A stretch of DNA of 58,682 nt from JANMMJ01 sp964543235 (lineage in GTDB: Bacteria; Pseudomonadota; Alphaproteobacteria; Rhizobiales; Aestuariivirgaceae): positions 1-58,682 of the forward strand of contig CAZIXE010000022.1 of the NCBI GenBank assembly GCA_964543235.1. Reading direction: 5' to 3'. Made by a program: the position numbers and the translations under genes. Positions 22,320 to 31,600 of this stretch are shown in pieces (within the stretch, counting starts at the first letter, position 1; each line of letters starts with the position of its first letter). A model generated the notes under the pieces. The model was not told where the DNA came from, did not search any database, and saw only the letters and a program-made list of their open reading frames with translations.

Positions 22320-23060
22320 ATGACGGTTTCGATCGAGGACTTGCTGCAGCGTCGTGGCGCCTGGCTCAAGGGCCCTGGCGGCGATCGCCATCTGGCCGCC
22401 GCCCGAGCCGGCCTGACGCGCCGCATCGCCGATCATTATCCCGTTTTCGAACGCCTGCGCGACAGTCTGCTGCGCGATGCCTTTGACCCTCCTGATCCCG
22501 GCCAGAGCCATATCGCGGCCGACCTCGTCGCACACCTGCAGCGCTTCGGGCTCGTAACGGCCGAAGCGGCCGGCAGGCCGGTGGCACATGTGGCCGGCAA
22601 GCGCTTCATCAGCGGCGGCTGGCTCGAGGAACTGGCATACCTCGCGGCCGTCGAGGCCGGCGCCGATGAGGCGCTGTATGGCCAGATCGTCGGCTGGTCG
22701 GCGGGCGGCTATGCTGGCGAAAATGAAATTGATCTGATCCTCAGGCGCGACGAGCGCCTGGGCTTCGTGTCCTGCAAGGCGCTGCGCTCGATGCTCAACA
22801 TCGAGGACCGCAAGCAGCGCAACCGGCTCATGGACGCGCTCCACGAGGCTGACAATCTGGCCGACCATTTCGGCAGGCCTGGCGAGCGCGTCGCCATCCT
22901 GGTAACGACCGACCTGCACGATGAGATGCGCGGCGTGCCACGGTACGCTGCCCTGATGGGCAAGGCCGCCGTCCTTGATGTGCGCATCATTCCGCTTGAG
23001 GAATTGGCCTGGGATCGCCTGGTCGGGGCGTTTTCCCGGTTGTGGACGGACCCGGACTGA
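22320..23060 (+). CDS. PD-(D/E)xK nuclease of the DUF1887/Card1 type, without CARF domain
   Basis: 246 residues. The C-terminal half (about 97-235) matches the restriction-like nuclease domain of DUF1887/Card1 proteins: SGGWLEELAYL (Glu103/104), GENEIDLILRRD (Asp138), FVSCKAL (Lys153), then a helical KQRNRLMDALHEADNLADHFG and a late beta strand. These give the E...D-x12-16-x-K set for metal-dependent cleavage. The first 95 residues are helical and do not look like a CARF sensor. Card1/Can2 enzymes are CRISPR-activated; here there is no array or cas gene. The start at 22320 has a weak AGGC site. It precedes the quinone oxidoreductase gene by 15 bp. Confidence 0.75.
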   Translation: MTVSIEDLLQRRGAWLKGPGGDRHLAAARAGLTRRIADHYPVFERLRDSLLRDAFDPPDPGQSHIAADLVAHLQRFGLVTAEAAGRPVAHVAGKRFISGGWLEELAYLAAVEAGADEALYGQIVGWSAGGYAGENEIDLILRRDERLGFVSCKALRSMLNIEDRKQRNRLMDALHEADNLADHFGRPGERVAILVTTDLHDEMRGVPRYAALMGKAAVLDVRIIPLEELAWDRLVGAFSRLWTDPD

Positions 23061-23075
23061 AATGAGGCGAGACCC

Positions 23076-24050
23076 ATGGTGAAAGCAATCAGGATAGAGA
23101 AGAACGGCGGCCCCGGCGTGATGGAGTATGTTGACGTGCCGCTCGGCCCCCCGGGCCCGGGCGAAATCACCGTCCGCCACACCGCCATCGGCCTCAACTA
23201 CATCGACACTTACCACCGCTCGGGCCTCTATCCGGTGCCGCTGCCTTCGGGCCTCGGCCTGGAGGCTGCGGGGGTCGTCGAGGCCGTGGGGGCAGGCGTC
23301 ACGCATCTGCAGGTCGGCGACCGTATCGCCTATGGCACCGGCCCGGTCGGCGCCTATGCCGAAAAGCGCAACATGCCGGCCCGCGATGCGCTTCCCCTTC
23401 CTGCCGGCATCGCTGATGAGACCGCCGCCGCCATGATGCTGAAGGGTATGACGGCCCGCTACCTGCTGCGCGCCACCTATGTGGTGAAACCGGGCGAGAC
23501 CATCCTGCTGCATGCCGCCGCCGGGGGCGTCGGGGTCATCGCCACGCAGTGGGCCAAGGCGCTGGGTGCCACGGTGATCGGCACCGTGGGCTCTGACGAG
23601 AAGGCCGAACTGGCGCGCCGCAACGGCTGCGATCACGTGATCAACTATCGCAGCGAAGATGTGGTGCAGCGTGTCCGTGACTTGACCGGCGGAGCCGGGG
23701 TTCCCGTCGTCTACGACGGTATTGGCCAGGCTACGCTGCTCACTTCGCTCGATTGCCTGAAGCCCCGCGGTCTGCTGGTGAGTTTCGGCAATGCGTCGGG
23801 TCCGGTGAAGTCTCTGGATCTCAGGCTTCTGGCCGCCAGGGGCTCGCTCTATGTCACGCGCCCGACGCTCATGACCTACACCGCAAGCGACGCCGAACTC
23901 CGCGAAACCGCCCAGGACCTTTTCGACATGGTGACATCGGGCAAGGTGAGGATCCCGGTCAACCAGCGCTATGCCCTCAAGGACGCTGCCAGGGCGCACC
24001 AGGATCTCGAGGCGCGCCAGACCACCGGCAGCACGGTGCTCATGCCCTGA
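23076..24050 (+). CDS. NADPH:quinone oxidoreductase (zeta-crystallin-like MDR)
   Basis: 324 residues, the standard size for the Qor branch of the medium-chain dehydrogenases. It lacks the zinc ligands of alcohol dehydrogenases. Seen are GLNYIDTYHRSGLYPVPLP (substrate pocket), the AAAGGVGVIATQWAKALGA cofactor motif (AxxGxxG), and VYDGIGQATL. It reduces quinones by one electron using NADPH. GAGGCGAG precedes the ATG. It is likely co-transcribed with the nuclease gene. The stop TGA abuts the stop of the convergent sulfotransferase with no gap (TGATCA). Confidence 0.92.
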   Translation: MVKAIRIEKNGGPGVMEYVDVPLGPPGPGEITVRHTAIGLNYIDTYHRSGLYPVPLPSGLGLEAAGVVEAVGAGVTHLQVGDRIAYGTGPVGAYAEKRNMPARDALPLPAGIADETAAAMMLKGMTARYLLRATYVVKPGETILLHAAAGGVGVIATQWAKALGATVIGTVGSDEKAELARRNGCDHVINYRSEDVVQRVRDLTGGAGVPVVYDGIGQATLLTSLDCLKPRGLLVSFGNASGPVKSLDLRLLAARGSLYVTRPTLMTYTASDAELRETAQDLFDMVTSGKVRIPVNQRYALKDAARAHQDLEARQTTGSTVLMP

Positions 24051-25910
24051 TCAATGGGGCGCGTAGGGCCCGAGCGCCTGCAGGAGGGGGAGGACCTGTT
24101 CGCCATATCGCCGCCAGCGGCCGATGGAACTGGCGTATAGAGGCTGTCTGACCTGGTGCTGGCTGAAGGTGGTGACGGCACGATCGGATGTGTGAAATGC
24201 GAGGCAGCGGGCATCGAACGCCAGCCCGGCATGGGCCAGCAGGCGCTGCGTTTCCGCCTCTGGCGATGCCACCAGCGCCTCGTAGTCGATGCTCATGAGC
24301 CGCTCGCCCAGCACATCATGCCAGTGATCCATCAGGCGCCGGTACTGCCGGTAGTAGCCGCCGAGTGTTTCGAGATCGTCGGCGTAAGCGTGGGCCCGCC
24401 CGAAGTTCTGGGTGTAGATGGACAGGCAGGTGTCGGCGGCATCGCGCCGGCAGTGGATGAGGCGGGCCTGCGGAAACACTGCCGCAATGAAGCCGAGCAC
24501 CTCGAAATTGTGCGGCATCTTGTCGGTGACGCGCAGGGCCGTGTGCCCGCGCCTTGCCAGCGCCTGCAGATAGGTCCGCGCCGCGGCGCCGGCGGTTTGC
24601 CCTTGCTTCTTGGCCAGGGTCTCGGCAAAGACCGCCGGTCTGGCGATGCTGAAGCCTGCGCCCCGTGCCAGGGCCCGCATCTCTTCCAGCTCTCCCGCTC
24701 CGGCCGCATCGGGGTGGCTGGCAATGATCTGCTCGATGAGGCTCGTGCCCGACCGCGGCAGGCCGACGATGAAAACCGGCTGTGAACTCTCCGAACCCTG
24801 CTGCGCCAGTTCCCGCACCAGCCTGCTGTCGAAGCCGGCGATCTGCGCGTCGACGAACCGGACATACTGATCGAGGTCGAACCGGCCGGCTCCGGCGGCA
24901 TGCGCCAGCCGGTACTGCGCGAAGGCTGCGGCCGGGGCGCCGGCCCGGTCCAGCATCTGCCCGCAGGCGAAGTGCACGAGCCGCCGCTCGCCGGCATTGT
25001 CCGGCGGTGACGCTGCCAGGGCGGCGAGTTTTTGACCCTCGGGAGAGTCGGGCTCAATCGCGCCGGCCAGCGCCAGGCCGTAGAGCGCATCCGTCGCGGA
25101 CCGGCCCGTCGCCAGGATTGCCCGGAACTGCTTGCAGGCCTTAGCGCGTCCGCCACCATCGGCGCTGAGCGTCGCCATCAGCACCTGCGCATCGCTCCGC
25201 TCCGGCGCCAGTTGCAGGGCCCGCTCGCCCGCCGCCAGGGCCGCCGCCGGCATCTGCGCCTGCCGGTAGGCCTTGGCCAGGGCAATCAGGCAGTCGGGGT
25301 CATCGGGAAAGGTCTCGAGCACCGGAAGTGTGTCGAGATAGTTTCCGTCATGGGCGAGCAGAATGGCCAGCCGCCGCCGCGCCGGGGCGAGCGCCGGCTT
25401 GAGCGCCAGTGCCGCGCGCAAGGCCTCGATCGCCTCGCCGTCGCGTCCGAGCGCGGCGAGAAGCTCGCCGTGTTCGGCCCGCAGTTCCGCCGATTGGGGT
25501 GCCTTCTGCAGCGCTGCTTCGCTTAAGGCCAGCGCCTCGCCGGCCCGCTCCTGCCGCACCAGCACCCGGCACAGGGCACGCAGGGCCTGGGCCTGCTCCG
25601 GCGCGGCATCGAGCGCCCGGCGATAGTGGGTTTCAGCCTCGGCGAACCGGTTGAGGCCGGCCAGGGCGTGGCCGAGATTGAGCTGCGCCGCTGTGGAGCC
25701 GGGCCGCGCCTTGACGGCCCGCTGCAGCAGGGTGAGCCCCTCATCGAAGCGCTGCTGCTGGCAGAGCAGGGTGCCGAGCAGGTTGTTGGCATCGAAATTG
25801 AGCCGTTCCCGGCGCAGGATCGCCCGGTACAGCGCCTCGGCCTGGTCGCTCTTGCCGCTCCGGTGGGCCGCAACCGCCTCGCTGAGCGAGGCCACGCGCT
25901 CAGCTGGCAC
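24051..25910 (-). CDS. TPR-repeat sulfotransferase
   Basis: 619 residues. Residues about 5-370 are a row of roughly ten TPR units (for example AEALYRAIL, ANNLLGTLLCQQQRFDEGLTL with further copies), a protein-interaction solenoid. Residues about 380-600 form a sulfotransferase: VFIVGLPRSGTSLIEQIIASH (5'-phosphosulfate loop, 21 residues, summarised here by its ends) and ARLIHCRRDAADTC (3'-phosphate contact), as in tyrosylprotein sulfotransferase-like bacterial proteins. It would use PAPS to sulfate a glycan or protein. A GTG start at 25910 overlaps the end of the upstream protease gene by 11 bases, so translation is probably coupled; other starts within are possible. Confidence 0.85.
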   Translation of the reverse strand: MPAERVASLSEAVAAHRSGKSDQAEALYRAILRRERLNFDANNLLGTLLCQQQRFDEGLTLLQRAVKARPGSTAAQLNLGHALAGLNRFAEAETHYRRALDAAPEQAQALRALCRVLVRQERAGEALALSEAALQKAPQSAELRAEHGELLAALGRDGEAIEALRAALALKPALAPARRRLAILLAHDGNYLDTLPVLETFPDDPDCLIALAKAYRQAQMPAAALAAGERALQLAPERSDAQVLMATLSADGGGRAKACKQFRAILATGRSATDALYGLALAGAIEPDSPEGQKLAALAASPPDNAGERRLVHFACGQMLDRAGAPAAAFAQYRLAHAAGAGRFDLDQYVRFVDAQIAGFDSRLVRELAQQGSESSQPVFIVGLPRSGTSLIEQIIASHPDAAGAGELEEMRALARGAGFSIARPAVFAETLAKKQGQTAGAAARTYLQALARRGHTALRVTDKMPHNFEVLGFIAAVFPQARLIHCRRDAADTCLSIYTQNFGRAHAYADDLETLGGYYRQYRRLMDHWHDVLGERLMSIDYEALVASPEAETQRLLAHAGLAFDARCLAFHTSDRAVTTFSQHQVRQPLYASSIGRWRRYGEQVLPLLQALGPYAPH

Positions 25911-26757
25911 AGGCGCCGTCCGGGCCGGCGAGTTGCTGCCAGCGTGGCGGGCAGCTCATATTGGCGCACAGGAATGGTGCGATCTGCGACAGGGGCAGGG
26001 CATGCGCCAGGTTGAGCGGCCGGCCATTGCCGTCCGCCAGCGTGCTGACCACCATGCCGGCCAGTTCGCCATTGCGGTTGAACAGCGGGCCGCCCGATTC
26101 GCCCCGCTTGGTGTCCATCCGGAGCACCATGGCATCGGGATAGCCATATTTGCCGTAGCTCACCGGCCTTCCGAAGCGTTCCGCCTCGACATGGCCGAGC
26201 CGGGCGGTGTCTCCCTGTTCCTCGGGCTTGCCGAGCGAGAACACGCCCTCGCCCTTGCTGACACAGGCTGTTGCCGCCGGCGTCACGGCCTTGCCCGAAA
26301 AGCTCTTGAGCTTGATCAGCGCCATGTCGTTGTCAGGCCGGATGTCGATCACCCGCCCCGAATAGACGCGCCCGTTCGCCGCCCGCACCGACACCGTATT
26401 CCCGGCCTTGACCGCGACATGCGCGGCGGTGAGCACATAGCCGCTGCCATCGACCACGAAGCCGCTGCCGGCCGTCACGCCGCGCTTGAAACTGTCCTTG
26501 CCGCCGCCGCCCGTATCGGACCCGCCGGTGACTTCGGTCACGCTCAGCGTCACGTAGCTGGGCCCCGTCTGCCGGACCAGCGCATCGATTGCCCGGCCGC
26601 CGCCCGCCGGTGTCGCCACCCCTTCCTCGCTGGCAACATTGATGGTCCGGCTTTCGAGTTCGGTGCCGCCGTCGGAAACGCAGCCGCCAAGCCCGAGCAT
26701 GCTGCCGAGAACCAGCGCACGCGAAAGGGAGCTGCGAAATGCAGTCAGGCAATTCAT
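25900..26757 (-). CDS. Trypsin-like serine protease, lipoprotein
   Basis: 285 residues. A lipoprotein signal ends LGLGGC (Cys26), so the enzyme is probably membrane-tethered in the periplasm. The chymotrypsin-fold triad is readable: His in LTAAHV, Asp in PDNDMALIKL and Ser in KRGESGGPLF. There is no PDZ domain, unlike DegP. A Gly-rich linker (GGSDTGGGGKDSF) precedes the catalytic domain. Two late cysteine pairs (CVS...; LCANMSC) may form disulfides. It may process envelope or secreted proteins. It overlaps the following sulfotransferase gene and lies downstream of the porin terminator, from which it is separately transcribed. Confidence 0.85.
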   Translation of the reverse strand: MNCLTAFRSSLSRALVLGSMLGLGGCVSDGGTELESRTINVASEEGVATPAGGGRAIDALVRQTGPSYVTLSVTEVTGGSDTGGGGKDSFKRGVTAGSGFVVDGSGYVLTAAHVAVKAGNTVSVRAANGRVYSGRVIDIRPDNDMALIKLKSFSGKAVTPAATACVSKGEGVFSLGKPEEQGDTARLGHVEAERFGRPVSYGKYGYPDAMVLRMDTKRGESGGPLFNRNGELAGMVVSTLADGNGRPLNLAHALPLSQIAPFLCANMSCPPRWQQLAGPDGACAS

Positions 26758-26859
26758 CGCTTGTTATGTTCCGTCATACCCACTGTGACCGGGATTGTCC
26801 CGCCCTGATCCGCTTCTGGCACTACCCACGGCTTGCGGCCACAACAAGGCATCCCGCCA

Positions 26860-26890
26860 AAAGAAAATGGCCCGTGCTTGCACGGGCCAC
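26860..26890 (-). terminator. Rho-independent terminator of the porin gene
   Basis: TGGCCCGTGC (26868-26877) and GCACGGGCCA (26880-26889) form a perfect 10-bp stem. On the minus strand it is followed by TTTTCTTTTG. It begins 22 bases after the porin stop codon. Confidence 0.85.
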
Positions 26891-26911
26891 TTTCATGATC
26901 GCGTGTGGCGA

Positions 26912-28138
26912 TTAGAAGCGCCACCAGGTGACGAACGAAGCCGTCATCTGGCTGTCGTCGTCCGCACCATCCGGATCGACGTTGGTCCAGTCGGCCTGGA
27001 TACCGATGGTCAGCTGATCGACCGGGGCGTAATAGACACCGCCGTTGACGACCTGGCGGGTAGCCACATCATCGATGTCCTCGATGCCGTAGCTGATTTC
27101 GGCATAGGTGGCATCCGACATGTCGAAGCGCAAGTAAGCACTCGCACCCCAGAAGTCATCGTCAGATCCATCGCGCCAGCCCGAACCCGTATCCGCACCG
27201 AGCGACAGGACGGCCATGTCGCCAAGGCCGAAGGTCGCACCGACGCCGACGATCCAGTCGGTCTCGTCGCCAGCATTACCCGGACCGGTCTCATCGTTCT
27301 GGCCGATGCCGCCCATGATACGGGCGGAAATGCTGTCATTGCTCCAGTTCAGGTTGGCTGTGGCAGCAGGCAGATCGGAATCGACACCCGAGTCATCGGA
27401 CGGCTCATAGTCCTCGATCGCCACGTTCCACTCGAACGGACCGCTCGAATAGGTCAGGCGGAGCTGTTCGCTGTCACCGCAACGCAGACACACGGTCGTG
27501 CCGAAAGTGGCATTCTCGTCCTGGCCATGGTTGACGTTGGCCAGCGTGCCGCGATAGCCGCCGCTGAACGTCCAGCCGGGAGCGAAGTTCCACCAGCCAT
27601 AATACGAGTTGACGGTAGCCGCATTGGCATCGAAGTCATCGGCCGTGCCCTGCACACGGGCATAGACGCCGACTTCACCAACCGCCGTATCGGTTGTCGC
27701 CGTCACCCAGATACGGGCCCGGGTATTGACCTCGATATCGTCATCGGTTTCGTCGTCGGCCGTGCCAAACAGTCCGTCGGCACCAGCGTCGAGATCCCCG
27801 TCCTCGGTCCATGTCAACGCGGCGCGGATTTCGCCGTTCCACGTCACCACCGTCGACGGTGCGGCATCGGCCGTCGGCATGACGGTGATCGTGTTCGTCG
27901 TGGCATGGTTGCGATCCTGGCGGCGCTCATCCAGCAGGATCGGGTTCAGGGTCCCCTCGCCGAACGTCAGGAACGAAGCGCCCGACGGCACGTTGACCGG
28001 CTGCGATTCGAGCTGCACGACGCGATTCTGCAGGCTTTCGAGCTGGGCCTTGAGGTCGGCCAGCTCATCCGCCTGAGCGCTCGCGGCTGTGACGGCGAAC
28101 GCCGCACCACCGAGAAGCGCCAGTTTCATCATCTTCAT
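26912..28138 (-). CDS. Outer-membrane porin with coiled-coil N-terminus
   Basis: 408 residues. A signal peptide (MKMMKLALLGGAAFAVTAASAQA) is followed by a short coiled coil (ELADLKAQLESLQNRVVQLE) that may reach the peptidoglycan, then a barrel of alternating strands rich in Asp, Thr and aromatic residues. The last residue is Phe (WWRF), the signature for outer-membrane insertion by BAM. The acidic composition suggests a cation-preferring channel, an inference. One cysteine pair is present (CLRC). GGGAGAA lies before the ATG at 28138. It is transcribed alone, ending at a strong terminator, and faces the large Ig/OmpA gene across 463 bp. Confidence 0.87.
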   Translation of the reverse strand: MKMMKLALLGGAAFAVTAASAQADELADLKAQLESLQNRVVQLESQPVNVPSGASFLTFGEGTLNPILLDERRQDRNHATTNTITVMPTADAAPSTVVTWNGEIRAALTWTEDGDLDAGADGLFGTADDETDDDIEVNTRARIWVTATTDTAVGEVGVYARVQGTADDFDANAATVNSYYGWWNFAPGWTFSGGYRGTLANVNHGQDENATFGTTVCLRCGDSEQLRLTYSSGPFEWNVAIEDYEPSDDSGVDSDLPAATANLNWSNDSISARIMGGIGQNDETGPGNAGDETDWIVGVGATFGLGDMAVLSLGADTGSGWRDGSDDDFWGASAYLRFDMSDATYAEISYGIEDIDDVATRQVVNGGVYYAPVDQLTIGIQADWTNVDPDGADDDSQMTASFVTWWRF

Positions 28139-28601
28139 TATGGTTCTCCCACATTCTCCGGAGTTTACTCTGCCCCCCGATCCCCTGCTTATGGCATTGG
28201 AGGACGTTGCACGATGATGAATCGTGCATGGGTAATTTCTCGCTTCTTGGGGGGTTAAGGTCAACAAACGTTCCAGCCGCGTGGCCAGAATTTCGCCGCT
28301 TGTGTCTCAATTGCAACACTTTTTGGGCGTGCCGGAATCGGCCTCCTGAGCCCTCGCCCGGACCTGTTCAGAAACAGCACAACGCGGTGATTTCCGATTC
28401 AGTCTGGGCTCAGTGTAGACGGCCTTGCCGGGCATGGGAATCGGTCGGCCCGGACTTGTGTTAACAATTGGTTAATGCGATAGCTTTGGCGGTTGCCGCG
28501 GGTGGGGGAATGGCACTATCGAAACAGGCTGGGCAGTGGGCGTGAGGCCACGCGGGGCCGGCATGCCCGCCGGCTGTTCAGGGTGATGGGGGATTGCGAT
28601 C
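28139..28601. other. Divergent promoter region between porin and Ig/OmpA genes
   Basis: 463 bases with no convincing gene. It must contain the porin promoter (minus strand, near 28160-28330) and the promoter of the large envelope gene. A CtrA-type site is at 28460-28475. Confidence 0.5.
28460..28475 (-). promoter_or_regulatory. CtrA-type binding site
   Basis: On the minus strand TTAACCAATTGTTAAC fits the CtrA consensus TTAA-N7-TTAAC exactly, and the plus strand also fits TTAA-N7-TTAA. It is an isolated AT-rich block about 127 bases upstream of the Ig/OmpA gene start and 320 bases upstream of the porin start. Confidence 0.55.
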
Positions 28602-31600
28602 ATGGGTGTGCGGCCGCAGAAGTGGATCGTGCCGGGAATTCTGGGGGCGGGATTGCCGTTTCTGGGCGCCTGGTGGTTCGGCGCGCCGGGCCTTGACCAG
28701 CGCCTCGAAGAGGCGGCGCGGGCCAGCCTCGCCGCTGTTGGCGCCGGCTGGGCCGAGGTTGCGGTCGACGGCCGCGATGCCGTTGTCTCGGGCGAGGGGC
28801 CTACCGATGCGGCCCTTGCCGCGGCGCGGGAAGCGCTGGCCACGACCTACGGCATCCGCCGCGTTGACGCCACAGGCTTAAGCCTGGCCCCGCCGCTGGC
28901 TCCGCCGGCGATCGCAAGCCTCGTCACCGCCGATCCCGCAGCCCCCATCACCGGCACCTGGCCCGAGGCGGCGGGCGCCGGCCTGTCCGTGACCCTCGGC
29001 GCCCAGACCTTCGTGCTCGGCACCGACCCCGGCTTAACCTCCGATGGCAGGGGCAACTGGTCGCTGGTCCCGCCCGAGGGCCTGCCCGACGGAGCGATGG
29101 ACGTCTCCGCCGAGGTCGTGGACCGCTTCAAACGCGTCGCCAGGGCTGATTGGCCAGGCCAATACGTCCTTGATCGCGCCCCGCCGGCCACCCCCACGAT
29201 CGACTCCTTTGTCGGCCAGCGCCCGCCCGGGGCCCTGGCCGGAACCTGGGCCGAAGGCGACGCAACATCGCTGAAGGTCACCTTTGGTGGCAGGACCTAC
29301 GTACTGGGCGCTGACCCGGAGCTTGCAACCAAAGATAGAAAATGGTCCCTTGCCCTGCCGGCGGACCTGCCGGATGGCCAGTATCCCGCTAAGGTTGAAA
29401 CAGCGGATGCTGCCGGTAATGCCGCAACTGCCGAAAACGCGGCCGCGATCCTTGTCGATGGCGTGTCGCCGGCCCCTCCAGGCGTTGTCGAAATGGTCGC
29501 AACTGCGCCCGTCGCCAGGCTTGCCGGAACCTGGGATGAGGCGGGGGCGAGCCGCTTGACGGTGACGGTTGACGGCCACAGCTATGAGCGGGGCACCTTC
29601 ATGGGGCTGCGTTCGGCGGGCAAGGGCAAATGGGTGCTCGATCTGCCGCAGCCGCTCGGCGAAGGCTCGCATGCCGTCGTCGTTGCCAATGCTGATGCCG
29701 CCGGCAACGTCGCCATGGCGCGGTTTGCCAGGGCAATCATCGTCGATTCCAAGCCGTCGGCGACGCCCACTGTGGACCAGGTCATGGCCGCCGCACCCGT
29801 GACCGTCCTCACCGGCACCTGGGATGACGCCGACGCCACCAGCCTGAAGGTGACCGCCGGCGGCAGCACCTACCAGAAGGGCGTCTACAACGGCCTCACG
29901 GTCTCGCCGGGCGGCAAATGGCGGCTGGCCCTGGCCGCACCCTTGGGCGAGGGGCGTCACACGGTCGCCATCGAGACGGCCGATGCCGCCGGCAACATCT
30001 CCTCTTCCATCAATCCCGGCGCCATCACCGTCGACCTGACCCCGCCGGCCGCGCCCACCGTCTCACCGGTCCTGTCGGCGGCGCCCGTTGCCCGGCTCGC
30101 CGGCACCTTCGATCGGAAGGATTCGGCCACACTGGAAATTTCGGTGGCCGGGCGTACCTATGTCAGCGGCACATTCCTCGGCCTGCGCACCGGCAATGAA
30201 ACCTGGACGCTTGATCTTCCCGAGCCTCTCGATGAGGGCCGCCATGATGTGGTGCTCACGGCTGCCGATGCCGCGGGCAACACCGTCACGACGACCGCTG
30301 CAGCCGCCGTGACCGTCGACCGCACGCCGCCCGCGCCGCCCGCCGTCGACGCGCTCAGCACCGATGCGCCGCTGCGCGAGATCACCGGCACCTGGGACAG
30401 CACCGACGCCAGGTCCTTGCGGGTGACCGTCGCCGGCAGCACCTATGAGCACCGCGTCTACATGGGACTCACCACCGCCGGCAACGCCTGGGCGCTCGCC
30501 TTGCCGGCGCCGCTGGGGACCGGCACCTACGATGTCAGCGTCGAAACGGCCGACGCCACGGGCAATGTCAGCCGGTCGGAACGCAGCAATGCGATCGTCG
30601 TGGCCATCACCTCGGCCGTGCCCACCGTCACGGCCTTGGTGACCGCCAACCCCGCTCCCGAGATCGGCGGCACCATCGACAGGAAGGCCCAGTCCTTTGC
30701 CGTGTCGGTCGCCGGCAAGGTCTATGCGAGTGGCAAGGACGCGGCGCTGACCCGCGATGCCGATGGCAACTGGAAACTGGTCCCGCCCGAGCCGCTGCCG
30801 GACGGCACCCATGATGTCGTGGTGGTCGCCACCGATGTGATGGGCGAGCGCAGTTCCGACCGGACGCTGAACGAGCTTGTCATCGACACCAAAGCGCCGG
30901 CGCCGCCGACTGTCGATCGCCTCGCCGGCAACAATCCGCAGCCGCGCCTCGGCGGCACGCTGGCGGCAGACGCCGCGACCCTCGCCGTGGCGCTGAACGG
31001 CAAGTTCTATGTACTGGGCAAGGACCCCGGCCTCGAGCGGTTGGGCGAGACGCTGTGGACGCTCACCCCGGAATCGCCGCTTCCCGAAGGCGTGTTCGAT
31101 GTCGTCGTCGTCACTGCCGACAGTCTGGGCAACCGCTCCTCCGACGAGACGGTGGGCGAGCTCACCATCGATCTCACCGGCCCCGCGGCGCCGGCCGTCA
31201 ATGCCCAGGCCGGCAACAACCCGGCGCCCGTCATCACCGGGACGGTCCCGCCTGATATCGGGAGCTTTGCCGTCGCGATTGGCGGCAAGGTCTATACGCT
31301 GGGCACCGACGCGGCGCTGGCTGTGGACGGAACCGGCAACTGGTCGCTCAAGCTGCCGGAAGCGCTGAAGGACGGCATTTACGATGTCGTCGCCGTTGCC
31401 TCCGATACCTACGGCAACCGCAGCTCCGACACCACGGTCGGCGAGGTGACGATCGATACCGTCCCGCCCGATCCGCCAACCGTCGACCGCATTGCCGGTA
31501 ACGATCCGCAGCTTGCCATCAATGGCACCTGGGCAAAGGATGCCAGGCGGCTCACGATCGCCGTCGCTGGCAAGGTCTATGTGCTCGGCACCGATGCCGG

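Noticed and set aside
22320..23060. CRISPR-associated locus suspected from the Card1-like nuclease
   Set aside because: No repeat array, cas gene or cyclic-oligonucleotide synthetase is present in the window, and no CARF domain is visible.
22197..23999. A 600-codon upstream extension of the aminotransferase frame
   Set aside because: It runs antisense through the nuclease and quinone oxidoreductase genes, and family N-termini match the ATG at 22196.
28139..28601. Short frames between the porin and Ig/OmpA genes
   Set aside because: They run across the promoter region, lack ribosome sites and show no features.
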